Source: QQUD01 sp039029915
GTDB lineage: Bacteria; Chloroflexota; Anaerolineae; Promineifilales; Promineifilaceae
DNA length: 15,558 nucleotides
NCBI GenBank assembly: GCA_039029915.1
Contig: JBCCFD010000150.1
Coordinates: forward strand, 1 to 15,558
Reading direction: 5' to 3'
The notes beneath the pieces were generated by a model. That model made no database searches and had not been told where the DNA came from. It worked only from the letters and a program-made list of their open reading frames with translations. A program made the position numbers and the translations under genes. Positions 1 through 7,751 of this stretch are shown piece after piece (the stretch's first letter is position 1; every line of letters starts with the position of its first letter).

Positions 1-12
1 ACACGACAACAC

Positions 13-1800
13 CTATAACAACGCCGTTACCCCAGCCCGCAAAAGCTGAGCAAAGCGAGATGTTGACGTCGCAGCCAATGTTTCTCGACGGCCGTATTCC
101 ACAAGCCGCCCGCTGTCTAGCACCATAATCTGATCCATCTGCGCCACGGTCGCTAGCCGATGCGCAATTACAATTCCCGTTCGATCTTGAAAGAGAGCGC
201 TTAGTGCATGTGTCATCAAGTCTTCAGTCGCCGGATCAAGTCGAGATGACGCCTCGTCTAAAATGACCAAGCCCGGGTCTTTCAAAAAGATGCGCGCCAT
301 CGCCAGCAGTTGAGCTTCGCCCGCTGACAGAAGCCCCCCATCTGCCCCCAAAAAGGTGTCTAGTCCCTGTGGCAAGCGGGTAAGCCAGTTCGTTAGCCCT
401 AACTGCTCAAACAGCGCCTGCAGCTGCGCATCAGAAACCCGCTTATCAAAAAACGTAACATTGTCCCGCACCGATGCCTGAAAAATCTGCACATCCTGCG
501 TCACAAATCCGATTCGCTGGCGAAGGTCCCCCAGCGGCGTTGAGTCAAGCGGGACACCATTAAGTTGAATAGACCCTTTCTGCGGATCGTACATGCGCAA
601 AAGCAGCCGAGCTAGCGTCGATTTCCCACTCCCTGTGCGCCCCAAAAGCCCCATCGTTTGCCCCGCCTCAAGCGTAAAATCAACGTGATTAAGCACCCAA
701 TCTGGCGTTCCGTCTTCTAGCACATCACCATAGTGAAAACTAACGGTATCAAATGTAATCTCAAAGGCAGTACCGGGAATAGCCTGCTCGCCCCCTTGGT
801 CAATTTGACTTTCCACTTTAAACAAGTCGCCTATCCGGTTCATGCTGGCGTCTGCCTGCTGAAACAGCTCAATCTCTTCTCGAATTTGTTGAATCGGTCC
901 AGCTAGCTGACCAAAGTAATTAAAAATTAAAAAAACGAGGCCAATCGTAATTAGCTCTTGATTGAACAAATAGGCTCCAATCGCTAGCGACGCAATGCTA
1001 CCAATGGCAAAGGTTGCCGTAGTTGATGCCCAGAGAACAGTAGCGGCCAGTCGAGCTTTATGCCACACGAGCATCCACTCTTGATTGATGGTGTGCAGGC
1101 GGTGCAAGAGATAGCTTATGGCCCCGTTGGCTTTAATGTCTTCTCGTCCAGATAGCTTCTCAGCGGCGAAGCTGTAGAAGTTGGCGGCCTGTTCTCGATA
1201 CTCAGCAAAGTAGGGTACGGCAATGTTTCGCAGACGAATGATGACACCCAGCGCCACAAGTACAAAGACCAAACAGCCCAATCCAGCGAGAGGATGCACT
1301 AAAAACAGAGCAATCACCACGCCCAGCATCAGTAAGGCATTCCCTAAAATAACGACCGTAAACTGGGAGAAAAAGCGAGACAGTGTCGTTACGTCACCGT
1401 CAACCCGTTCGATTAGCTCGCCAGGAGTGCGCCCTTTGTGAAAGCCCATATCGAGCTGAAGACAGTGGGCGGCTAAATCAGCACGCAGGGCGTTGGTGGC
1501 TGTCCACCCAATGGTTGAGGCGGCGTACACGCTTATCACTCGGGCTATTTGTTCTGCAATTGCAACGCCTACAAACAACAGGGCTAGATTGAGAAGTGTA
1601 TCGGCTAGGGGATTGTCAACGGCCGTGTCAATAAACCGTGCTAAAATTTGCGGCCCAAGCAGCCGCAGACCAATACTACCCAGCAGCGCCACCACCATCA
1701 ACCCTACTCGCCACTGCTGAGGCGCCAAATAATGTACCAAAAGCTGCCAACGGCCCCTAGCAACAGGGTTGCTGACAATATTGTCATTCGCACGATTCAT
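13..1800 (-). CDS. Exporter-fold ABC transporter, fused membrane and ATPase domains
   Basis: This is a half-transporter of 595 residues with a membrane domain followed by an ATPase domain, the usual size and order for the type I exporter (MsbA-like) family; two such halves form a working pump. Hydrophobic segments lie near residues 33-50, 70-90, 146-168, 172-188, 252-277 and 282-300. The ATPase domain shows Walker A GRTGSGKST at 387-395, Q-loop Gln435, signature LSAGE at 491-495 (instead of LSGGQ), Walker B LVILDE at 511-516 with the catalytic Glu516, and the H-loop His547, so it should hydrolyse ATP. The ATG follows the upstream gene by 7 nt with AGGAAG overlapping that gene's stop, so translation is probably coupled. 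The substrate is unknown. Exporter-fold proteins such as YbtPQ and IrtAB move siderophores inward, so a link to the neighbouring binding proteins is possible but is inference. A partner half may lie beyond position 1. Confidence 0.93.
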   Translation of the reverse strand: MNRANDNIVSNPVARGRWQLLVHYLAPQQWRVGLMVVALLGSIGLRLLGPQILARFIDTAVDNPLADTLLNLALLFVGVAIAEQIARVISVYAASTIGWTATNALRADLAAHCLQLDMGFHKGRTPGELIERVDGDVTTLSRFFSQFTVVILGNALLMLGVVIALFLVHPLAGLGCLVFVLVALGVIIRLRNIAVPYFAEYREQAANFYSFAAEKLSGREDIKANGAISYLLHRLHTINQEWMLVWHKARLAATVLWASTTATFAIGSIASLAIGAYLFNQELITIGLVFLIFNYFGQLAGPIQQIREEIELFQQADASMNRIGDLFKVESQIDQGGEQAIPGTAFEITFDTVSFHYGDVLEDGTPDWVLNHVDFTLEAGQTMGLLGRTGSGKSTLARLLLRMYDPQKGSIQLNGVPLDSTPLGDLRQRIGFVTQDVQIFQASVRDNVTFFDKRVSDAQLQALFEQLGLTNWLTRLPQGLDTFLGADGGLLSAGEAQLLAMARIFLKDPGLVILDEASSRLDPATEDLMTHALSALFQDRTGIVIAHRLATVAQMDQIMVLDSGRLVEYGRRETLAATSTSRFAQLLRAGVTALL

Positions 1801-1810
1801 AAACTTCCTA
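1801..1810 (-). promoter_or_regulatory. Ribosome binding site of the ABC transporter, overlapping the upstream stop codon
   Basis: On the coding strand the sequence reads TAGGAAGTTTATG: the stop codon TAG of the small membrane protein supplies part of an AGGAAG Shine-Dalgarno, four bases before the ATG of the transporter. This supports the chosen start and suggests translational coupling. Confidence 0.6.
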
Positions 1811-2116
1811 GTTCATCCAAAAAAAGCTACCAAGCAAGCTTGTACGACACATTCGGACGTATTGATTACCATCAGCATCCTTATATTCAACAACGTAATA
1901 AGCTTTATTCGATTGAGAAGATGAATAATTATCCAAAACGCTATCTCGGCTTTGAATGGATGTCGTACTAGGAATATGCTTAGTCATATTAGTAACCTCG
2001 CCACCTAGCTTACACACCTGTCGTTTTACCCGACCGCGAATTATCCTTTCTCGTAACAAAACAAAGACAAAGGAAAAAATTAATAGAAATCCAAGAATGA
2101 ACGTTGTTAATGACAT
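1808..2116 (-). CDS. Small single-pass membrane protein of unknown function
   Basis: I do not recognise this 102-residue protein. A hydrophobic helix spans about residues 4-21 and is followed at once by a strongly basic stretch (RERIIRGRVKR, 22-32), which by the positive-inside rule places the C-terminal part in the cytoplasm. A polar Ser/Thr-rich linker (about 44-70) leads to a short segment, YYVVEYKDADGNQYVRMC (73-90), that looks like two beta strands with a DG turn and faintly recalls the small membrane-anchored DUF3592-type proteins; that likeness is weak. Cysteines are at 35 and 90. An AGAAGG ribosome binding site lies a few bases before the ATG. It sits between the binding-protein array and the ABC transporter with short gaps on both sides (39 and 7 nt), so it is probably co-transcribed and may serve the transporter. 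Confidence 0.7.
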   Translation of the reverse strand: MSLTTFILGFLLIFSFVFVLLRERIIRGRVKRQVCKLGGEVTNMTKHIPSTTSIQSRDSVLDNYSSSQSNKAYYVVEYKDADGNQYVRMCRTSLLGSFFWMN

Positions 2117-2155
2117 AAAACCTTCTTTTATTTTTTAGCCAGCGTTTCAATCCAT

Positions 2156-3235
2156 CTATTCCGATACGTCTAGCAATAGCGGATTCGGAGCCACCGCTTC
2201 TGGATCAACACCTGCCACATACCGAAACAGATCATCCAGCAAGTAGTGAGCCGAGTAAATACCCAGCACCGCCCAATGCATATCCGCTTCATACACCTGC
2301 CCAGATTCAGCCACACTCAAAAATGGGAAAAGCGGGTCATTCAAAAAATCATCAACCAGTGTATGGGTTTCACCATCTGACCGCGAGAGCGCATAATCAG
2401 TCCCCCCTGGATAAATAAATAGATAATCTGCATCAAAAAGATCCATCCTTTCTTCATCGATATTGATTTGAATTCGATCAGGCGTTTCCTTCGTAAACGC
2501 CACCTGCGACTCTGGGAAAGAAAAGCCAACTTCACTAATGATTTGACCAGAAAATGAAGGGGGAAGCTGGACACTAATAGCGTTAGATAATAGGCGAATG
2601 TTAGCAACCGTAATCTCAGACGGATCATCAAATTGGGCTCGTAAAATTTCAACGCGATCTTCATACCCTTGAATCAACGCTTCCGCTTCTTCACGTTCAC
2701 CGATTGCCTCACCAGACTGCAAAGTCACCTCTTTCCAATCGCTTAAATCCGAAACAAACACCACGGGAGCGATGAGCGATGTTGTTTTAATAATGTCGTC
2801 ACTTGCTGCCCATTGACTAATGATTAAATCCGGCTGAATGTCCAAAAGAAGCTCCAAATTGGCGCTAAACGCATTTTCGACGACACCCAAATCAAGGGTG
2901 CCTTCATTGACCTCTCGCAACCGTTCATAAAGCCCTGGAATATCAGCCGCCGTAAAATCATCAAGCACCAGAGTCGTCATGGCCATCGGTCGCTCAATCG
3001 CCACAAAAAACTGGCTGGGAACGGTGCCATACGCCAAAACATTGCTTGGATTATCAGGGACACAGGTTGTGCCAAGTTCATGCTCAAAAAGCCAAGTACC
3101 CACCTCGCATTCAGTCACTGCTTCAGGCTCAACCCGCAGCCAGACAAAAAATGCCCCAGCGACAAGAACAAGCACCAACAAAATGAAAAATAATATTTGA
3201 CCAATCTTTTTTAAAAAAGTACCGACTCGATGCAT
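2156..3235 (-). CDS. Membrane-anchored siderophore-binding-like protein, paralogue A
   Basis: A 359-residue protein of the periplasmic-binding fold (PF01497-like), expected to hold an iron-siderophore or similar chelate outside the membrane and pass it to a FecCD/BtuC-type permease. Residues 1-10 are basic, 11-34 form one membrane helix ending in VWLR, and there is no lipobox, so it is probably tethered by an uncleaved helix. Cys43 and Cys58 are the only cysteines. The N-lobe (about 62-175) contains NLELLLDIQPDLII with Glu128; a long helix (about 180-203) joins the lobes; the C-lobe has Glu262 before the MDLFDADY segment and ends W321-AVL-GIYSAH-...-PNP. Its N-lobe resembles paralogue I (YGT.PSQF, AIE.PMAMTT, WAAS.D), but its C-lobe resembles D and E, suggesting recombination near residue 205. 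It alone has three or four extra residues after the usual PNPLxLE ending. It is the last binding-protein gene of the array, 26 nt after B. Confidence 0.88.
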   Translation of the reverse strand: MHRVGTFLKKIGQILFFILLVLVLVAGAFFVWLRVEPEAVTECEVGTWLFEHELGTTCVPDNPSNVLAYGTVPSQFFVAIERPMAMTTLVLDDFTAADIPGLYERLREVNEGTLDLGVVENAFSANLELLLDIQPDLIISQWAASDDIIKTTSLIAPVVFVSDLSDWKEVTLQSGEAIGEREEAEALIQGYEDRVEILRAQFDDPSEITVANIRLLSNAISVQLPPSFSGQIISEVGFSFPESQVAFTKETPDRIQINIDEERMDLFDADYLFIYPGGTDYALSRSDGETHTLVDDFLNDPLFPFLSVAESGQVYEADMHWAVLGIYSAHYLLDDLFRYVAGVDPEAVAPNPLLLDVSE

Positions 3236-3261
3236 CTCTTTTCTCTTTACACTCTTCTCTT

Positions 3262-4335
3262 TTACTCTAGCTTCAACGGATTCGGTGCCACGTCCTCCGG
3301 ATCAACCCCGGCCACAATGCGGAACAAATCGTCTAAAATATAGTGGGCTGAGTAAATTCCCGAGGTCCCCCAATACACATCAACCTCATGAACATTCCCA
3401 GATTCCACCACACTCAGTGTTTGGTATAGAGGTTCACTGCGGAGCGAATCAACGAGCGTGTCGCTAGAGGTATCAAAATTATCAAGATACTCATCAGCCA
3501 ATCCTGCATATAAAAAGAGATAATCTGCATCAAGCAGATCAATCCGCTCGTTGCTAAATTCATATTCAAATGGGTTTGTCGAGGTACTAACAAGGGTTAG
3601 TTGTTCATCAGGGAAAGTAAACCCAACATCTCTAGCAACCTGACCGAAAAAAGAGGTTGGCAAAAGAAGCACAGTACGATTGTGATAGATGCTGACACCT
3701 GAAAGAGTAATTTCAGAAGGATCATCAAACTGGTCCTGCAAAATTTGCACACGTTCTTCATACGCTTCAAGCAGCTCTTCAGCTGCTGCTTCTTCTTCAA
3801 TCAAATCGCCAGCATAACGAGTCACCGCTTTCCAACCGTCGAGATGGCTCACAATCAACACCGGTGCGATAAGCGAGGCTGGTTTTTCAAGATCACCAAC
3901 TGGAAATTCAGAAATGATGACATCTGGATCAATTTGGGTTAACATCTCAAGGTTCCGCGCAGCACCCCCATCTGCACGGCCTAGGTCAAACACGTCAGCA
4001 GCTTCGTTGATATCTCGTAGTCGCTGGTAAAGCCCCGGGATGTCAGCCGCAGTTGCATAATCTAACGCTTCAGTCATCATCCCTAAAGGATGTCCAATAG
4101 CAACAAAAAATTGATTGGTTGTCATGCTGGTTGAAACAACTTTTTGAGCGTTTTCTGGTATACAAATGCCCCCTTTATAATGCTCAACCAGTCTAAGCCC
4201 TGTATCGCATTCGGTTACGGTACGCGGTTCTGAACGCACCCAGACTACAATGCCCACCGCGAGCAAAACAAGCACCAAAATAAACCACACTAAACCTTTG
4301 CCAATCTTTTTTATCACCGTTCCAGCTATTTTCAT
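3262..4335 (-). CDS. Membrane-anchored siderophore-binding-like protein, paralogue B
   Basis: 357 residues with the array's common plan: basic start, membrane helix about 11-33 (ending VVWVR), Cys43 and Cys58, N-lobe Glu130 in NLEMLTQIDPDVII, interlobe helix about 180-204, C-lobe Glu263 in SNERIDLLDADY, and Trp322 before GIYSAH. It belongs with D and K by its IDPDVI-SEF/SEY type strand and HLDGWK/HLESWK motif. Peculiarities are a two-residue insertion after the INE motif (INEAADVFDLG), a very acidic start to the interlobe helix (IEEEAAAEELLEAYEE), and SFFGQVARDVGF where the others have SFSGQII-EVGF. The membrane-helix face differs from the others mainly in its Trp17. The gap from C is 27 nt and that to A is 26 nt, both purine-rich on the coding strand. 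The ATG is chosen by alignment with the paralogues; only a GA-rich tract stands in for a Shine-Dalgarno. Confidence 0.87.
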   Translation of the reverse strand: MKIAGTVIKKIGKGLVWFILVLVLLAVGIVVWVRSEPRTVTECDTGLRLVEHYKGGICIPENAQKVVSTSMTTNQFFVAIGHPLGMMTEALDYATAADIPGLYQRLRDINEAADVFDLGRADGGAARNLEMLTQIDPDVIISEFPVGDLEKPASLIAPVLIVSHLDGWKAVTRYAGDLIEEEAAAEELLEAYEERVQILQDQFDDPSEITLSGVSIYHNRTVLLLPTSFFGQVARDVGFTFPDEQLTLVSTSTNPFEYEFSNERIDLLDADYLFLYAGLADEYLDNFDTSSDTLVDSLRSEPLYQTLSVVESGNVHEVDVYWGTSGIYSAHYILDDLFRIVAGVDPEDVAPNPLKLE

Positions 4336-4364
4336 CTCTCTCTTCTCTTTTCTCTTTTCTTTCT
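4335..4364 (-). other. Unbroken 30-nt homopurine tract forming the C-B spacer
   Basis: Every base from 4335 to 4364 is a pyrimidine on the plus strand, hence purine on the coding strand, and the tract fills the whole gap between paralogues C and B as well as touching the codons on either side. It is the cleanest example of a pattern seen in spacers at 3236-3261, 5428-5464, 7692-7751, 11185-11210 and 12288-12310. It may serve as a diffuse GA-rich ribosome loading site, and such tracts are prone to slippage. Confidence 0.7.
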
Positions 4365-5427
4365 ACTCTACCAAAAGTGGATTGGGTGCTACTTCCTCTG
4401 GATCGACGCCTGCCACATAGCGGAACAGGTCATCTAGCACGGCGTGCGCTGAATAAATTCCATTTGCCTCCCAATAGACACCGACCCGATGCACCTGATC
4501 ACGCTCCATTGCATCTAAGGCCTGGAAAAGCTGGTTGTTCATGAGCGCACCAACCATCTCAAAGGTAGAGGTTTCTTGTTCTTCCAACATCTCCCTTGGC
4601 CAGCCATCATAAAGAAAGACGTAGTCTGCATCGAGCACGTCTAGCCGCTCCTCACTAATTTCATAAGCAACGTTTTCAGGAAGAAATTCAGGGTCATTAG
4701 CTACGATTTCGATTTGAGCTTCGGGAACGGAGAAACCAACATCGGCAATAATTTGACCTGAAAAAGAGTTGGGCCGATTCATCCATCTTGTCTCTTGAAA
4801 AACGCGAGATGAAGAAATAGTGATTTCGGCGGGATCATCAAATTGGGCTCTTAAAATCTCGACGCGTGCATCGTAATCGGCCAGCATCTGTTCCGCTGCT
4901 TCGCGCTCGCCAATAATGTCGCCCACCTCCAACATTTGATCTTCCCACGTTCGGTAATCAAACACGAGGTAAGGAGCAATGGTTTCAATTACTTTTACAG
5001 CATCGCCAAAACTAAATTCGCTGATAACCATGTCAGGTTGAATTGAAAGTAATGTTTCTAACTCAGGTGGCAGGCCAGCCACGGTGGGCACCCCTTCATG
5101 ATGCGCCCGCCAATGTTCTTCAACACCGGGCACATCCGATCGTGCCAACATATCCATCGCCTCGATTAAACCAGCCGGTTTGTAACCTATCGCTACAAAG
5201 AATTGGCTAGTCGTCGCGCTAAGTGACACAATTCGAGCCTCCCCCTCTGGAATACAGTCTGCCCCTTCGAGATGTTCGTAAAGTCGAAACCCAGCATCAC
5301 ACTCCGTCACCTCTTCTGGCTCTATGCGTAGCCAAATCACAAACGCACCGACTAGAATTACCAGAACAATAACAATAGCCAGCAATATTTTTCCCGCCCT
5401 TTTTAAAAATTTCCTTACTTTTTTCAT
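4363..5427 (-). CDS. Membrane-anchored siderophore-binding-like protein, paralogue C
   Basis: 354 residues. The start of its N-lobe, RIVSLSATTSQFFVAIGYKPAGL (from residue 65), is the most canonical PF01497-type opening in the array and the best single argument for the family call. Membrane helix about 11-33, Cys43 and Cys58, N-lobe Glu124 in ELETLLSIQPDMVI, interlobe helix about 172-197, C-lobe Glu260 in SEERLDVLDADY, Trp319 before GIYSAH. With G and H it forms a subgroup that replaces the LREVNEG..DLG segment by a shorter HEGVP.V-type segment and carries a PE(F/I)LPE- motif before the C-lobe Glu (shared with H). Its C-lobe is odd in having RWMNRPNSFSG where others read VQLPxSFSG, placing extra Trp and Arg residues near the putative cleft. 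The 37-nt gap from D is GA-rich, and the ATG is set by alignment. Confidence 0.9.
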   Translation of the reverse strand: MKKVRKFLKRAGKILLAIVIVLVILVGAFVIWLRIEPEEVTECDAGFRLYEHLEGADCIPEGEARIVSLSATTSQFFVAIGYKPAGLIEAMDMLARSDVPGVEEHWRAHHEGVPTVAGLPPELETLLSIQPDMVISEFSFGDAVKVIETIAPYLVFDYRTWEDQMLEVGDIIGEREAAEQMLADYDARVEILRAQFDDPAEITISSSRVFQETRWMNRPNSFSGQIIADVGFSVPEAQIEIVANDPEFLPENVAYEISEERLDVLDADYVFLYDGWPREMLEEQETSTFEMVGALMNNQLFQALDAMERDQVHRVGVYWEANGIYSAHAVLDDLFRYVAGVDPEEVAPNPLLVE

Positions 5428-5464
5428 CTACTCTTTTCCCTCTTTTCTTTCTATCTTTTTCTAG

Positions 5465-6535
5465 CTACTCCAATCGCAGCGGGTTCGGTGCGACTTCCTC
5501 AGGATCAACGCCAGCCACATAGCGAAATAAATCGTCTAGCACATAATGGGCCGAATAGATTCCAGGTACAGCCCAATAAATATCAACCTCATGGGCTTGA
5601 CCAACCGCCTCAGCCTCTAAAAATTGAAACAGTGAATCACCGCGAAATTGCTCAACTACCAATGATGTTGTTGTCTCATAATAAAGTTCGAAGGTGCCGT
5701 CTGGATGGCCCCCGTAAAGGAAAAGATAGTCTGCATCGATCAGATCAATGCGCTCGTCACTAATATCAATTTCAGTCAAATCAGGGTTCCCCTCAAGCAA
5801 TGCTAACTGTTGCTCAGGAAATGAAAAGCCTACCTCTCGAATAATTTCCCCTGAAAATGATGTGGGCAGCTGAACAGTGGTTGAATCTTGAAATATGCGA
5901 ACATTTGAAATGGTGATTGCAGATGCATCATCAAATTGGGCTTGTAATATGTCGACCCGCATTTCATACTCAGCCAGCAGCCGTTCAGCTTCACCCACTT
6001 CATCAATCAGGTCACCCGCAAATAGCATCATCTCTTTCCACGACTCTAAATGAGTCAACTGAATGACGGGAGCCACCGCTTCAGCCGGTTTTAGTAGCTC
6101 ACCCACCTCATATTCAGAGACTATGACATCGGGATCGATCTGGAGAAGCAACTCAAGATTTTGAGCTACATTACCTTGGACATCCCCTAAATCCACGGCA
6201 CCTTCATTAACCTCACGCAGACGTTCATATAAACCGGGAATGTCTGCGGCGTTAAAATAATCCCAAACACTCACTAACATCGCGGAGGGTTGATCGACCG
6301 CAATAAAAAATTGGCCGACGACGGAACTACTTAGCATAATTCTATCTGCAGGAACAGGGACACAATCCCCACCTGTGGCATTTTTAATGAGTCTGAATCC
6401 CGCATCACACTCAGTCACCTCTCTCGGTTCAATGCGGAGCCAAATGACAAACGCACCGATGAGCACAACCAGCGCTAGCACAATGTACAGCAGGATTTTC
6501 CCCACCTTTTTTAGAAATTTTCCAACTTTTTGCAT
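5465..6535 (-). CDS. Membrane-anchored siderophore-binding-like protein, paralogue D
   Basis: 356 residues. Membrane helix about 11-33 (KILLYIVLALVVLIGAFVIW), Cys43 and Cys58, N-lobe Glu128 in NLELLLQIDPDVIVSEY, HLESWKE, interlobe helix about 178-201, C-lobe Glu261 in SDERIDLIDADYLFLYGG, Trp321 before GIYSAH. It is closest to K (shared IDPDVIVS, TH-LxSWKEVMLF-like and LLAEYEMRV segments). The segment after the first cysteine is unusual: LIKNATGGDC replaces the common LFEHxxGxxC, so the usual acidic-His pair is lost. A 91-nt spacer separates it from E, and an AGGA ribosome binding site seven bases before the ATG lies in the 3' arm of a small hairpin, hinting that D opens its own expression unit with C, B, A, the small membrane protein and the ABC transporter behind it. 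Confidence 0.88.
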   Translation of the reverse strand: MQKVGKFLKKVGKILLYIVLALVVLIGAFVIWLRIEPREVTECDAGFRLIKNATGGDCVPVPADRIMLSSSVVGQFFIAVDQPSAMLVSVWDYFNAADIPGLYERLREVNEGAVDLGDVQGNVAQNLELLLQIDPDVIVSEYEVGELLKPAEAVAPVIQLTHLESWKEMMLFAGDLIDEVGEAERLLAEYEMRVDILQAQFDDASAITISNVRIFQDSTTVQLPTSFSGEIIREVGFSFPEQQLALLEGNPDLTEIDISDERIDLIDADYLFLYGGHPDGTFELYYETTTSLVVEQFRGDSLFQFLEAEAVGQAHEVDIYWAVPGIYSAHYVLDDLFRYVAGVDPEEVAPNPLRLE

Positions 6536-6539
6536 CTTT

Positions 6540-6555
6540 TATTCCTATGGGAATA
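6540..6555 (-). promoter_or_regulatory. Hairpin that could mask the ribosome binding site of paralogue D
   Basis: On the coding strand TATTCC-CATA-GGAATA forms a six-base-pair stem with a four-base loop. The 3' arm contains AGGA, the best Shine-Dalgarno candidate, seven bases before the ATG at 6535. The stem is A/T-rich, so it would be only weakly stable alone. Confidence 0.4.
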
Positions 6556-6626
6556 GCTGCAAGCAATTTACTCGAAACGATTTCAAATGCCTGTCTCTAT
6601 CCTCTATCTCTAGCTCATTCCATTCT

Positions 6627-7691
6627 CTACTCCAACAGCAACGGGTTCGGTGATACTTCCTCAGGGTCTACCCCCGCTACATGACGAAACAGATCGTCTA
6701 GCACAAAGTGGGCTGAGTAAATACCTGGTGCTGACCAATAGAGGTCAACCTCATAATCATTCCCCTCCTCCACTGCGCGCAGGAAGCCATACAGCGGGTC
6801 GTTTTGGAAAGCCTCAACAATTGCATCGCCTGTCGTGTTGTCGTAGTAGGCTAATTCTTCATCTGAAACACCACCAAACACAAAAAGATAATCAGCGTCG
6901 AGTAGATCAATCCGTTCTTCGCTCAAATCAAAAATCCGGCTGCTTGGGAACTGTTCCGCTATTTCTAACTGGGCCTCCGGTAATGTAAAGCCGACTTCAC
7001 TGATGATTTGGCTTGCAAACGATCCCGGTAGCTGAACAGAGGTTCGATTTGTAAAAATTCGCGCACTCGAAATAGTGATCTCCGATGGGTCATCAAATTG
7101 TTCTTGAAGAATCTGCACGCGCATTTCATACTCTTCGATGAGTCGATCCGCTTCTTCACGTTCACCAATTAGATCACTGGCAATTTGCATATGCTCTTTC
7201 CATGAGCCGGTTGGATCCAACACAATAATCGGTATAAATGTCTCAATCACTTTGCCCACATCAGAGCCAATCAAGCCAGTCGTAATCATCAATTCAACAT
7301 CAATCTCTACAAACAGCTCCAGACTGGCGCTATTCAAACTGTCTATTCGACCAGCGTCATAAACACCTTCATTCACTTCTCGGATGCGCTCATACAATCC
7401 GGGGATATCGGCGGCCGTATAGCGGTCAATGCTGTTCTCTTGGACAACGGCCGGGTGACCAACGTGGGCAAAAAATTGGCTAATTCCAGCATTATTGACC
7501 ACAATTTTGCTTGTCGTCTCGGGCACACAATCTGCCCCATCAAAATGTTCAAAAAGTCGGAACCCGGGTTCGCATTCGGTGACCTCAGGCTGATCGGCCC
7601 GCAGCCAAATGAAAAAGGACACACCCAGCACCACAAGCACTAGCACAATGCCTAACACAATTTTCCCCGCTGTTTTCAAAAACTTTCTCAC
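6627..7691 (-). CDS. Membrane-anchored siderophore-binding-like protein, paralogue E, GTG start
   Basis: 354 residues from a GTG codon. AAGGAG lies ten bases before this GTG. Aligned with C (MKKVRKFLK), the codons before the GTG read ATA-AGA-AAA, so the ancestral ATG position seems to have become ATA and the start has moved three codons in. Membrane helix about 8-30, Cys40 and Cys55, N-lobe Glu125 in SLELFVEIDVELMI, interlobe helix about 177-200, C-lobe Glu259 in SEERIDLLDADY, Trp319 before GIYSAH. The cleft region is the most deviant of the D-type group: the usual PDLIISE(F/W/Y) becomes VELMITTGLIGSD, losing both Pro-Asp and the acidic-aromatic pair, so its ligand may differ. The ending reads VSPNP rather than VAPNP. 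The gap from F is 60 nt and GA-rich. Confidence 0.87.
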   Translation of the reverse strand: MRKFLKTAGKIVLGIVLVLVVLGVSFFIWLRADQPEVTECEPGFRLFEHFDGADCVPETTSKIVVNNAGISQFFAHVGHPAVVQENSIDRYTAADIPGLYERIREVNEGVYDAGRIDSLNSASLELFVEIDVELMITTGLIGSDVGKVIETFIPIIVLDPTGSWKEHMQIASDLIGEREEADRLIEEYEMRVQILQEQFDDPSEITISSARIFTNRTSVQLPGSFASQIISEVGFTLPEAQLEIAEQFPSSRIFDLSEERIDLLDADYLFVFGGVSDEELAYYDNTTGDAIVEAFQNDPLYGFLRAVEEGNDYEVDLYWSAPGIYSAHFVLDDLFRHVAGVDPEEVSPNPLLLE

Positions 7692-7751
7692 TTTTCTTAT
7701 TCTCCTTATTCTTTCTACTTTCTCTTCTCTTTGATCTCTTCTCTTTTCTTC

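Noticed and set aside
2341..2664. Minus-strand 107-codon frame overlapping paralogue A, and similar ones inside B, E, I, J and K
   Set aside because: They are shifted frames of the same conserved segments (for example the interlobe helix region), which produces look-alike proteins; they are not separate genes and no frameshift is needed in the main frames.
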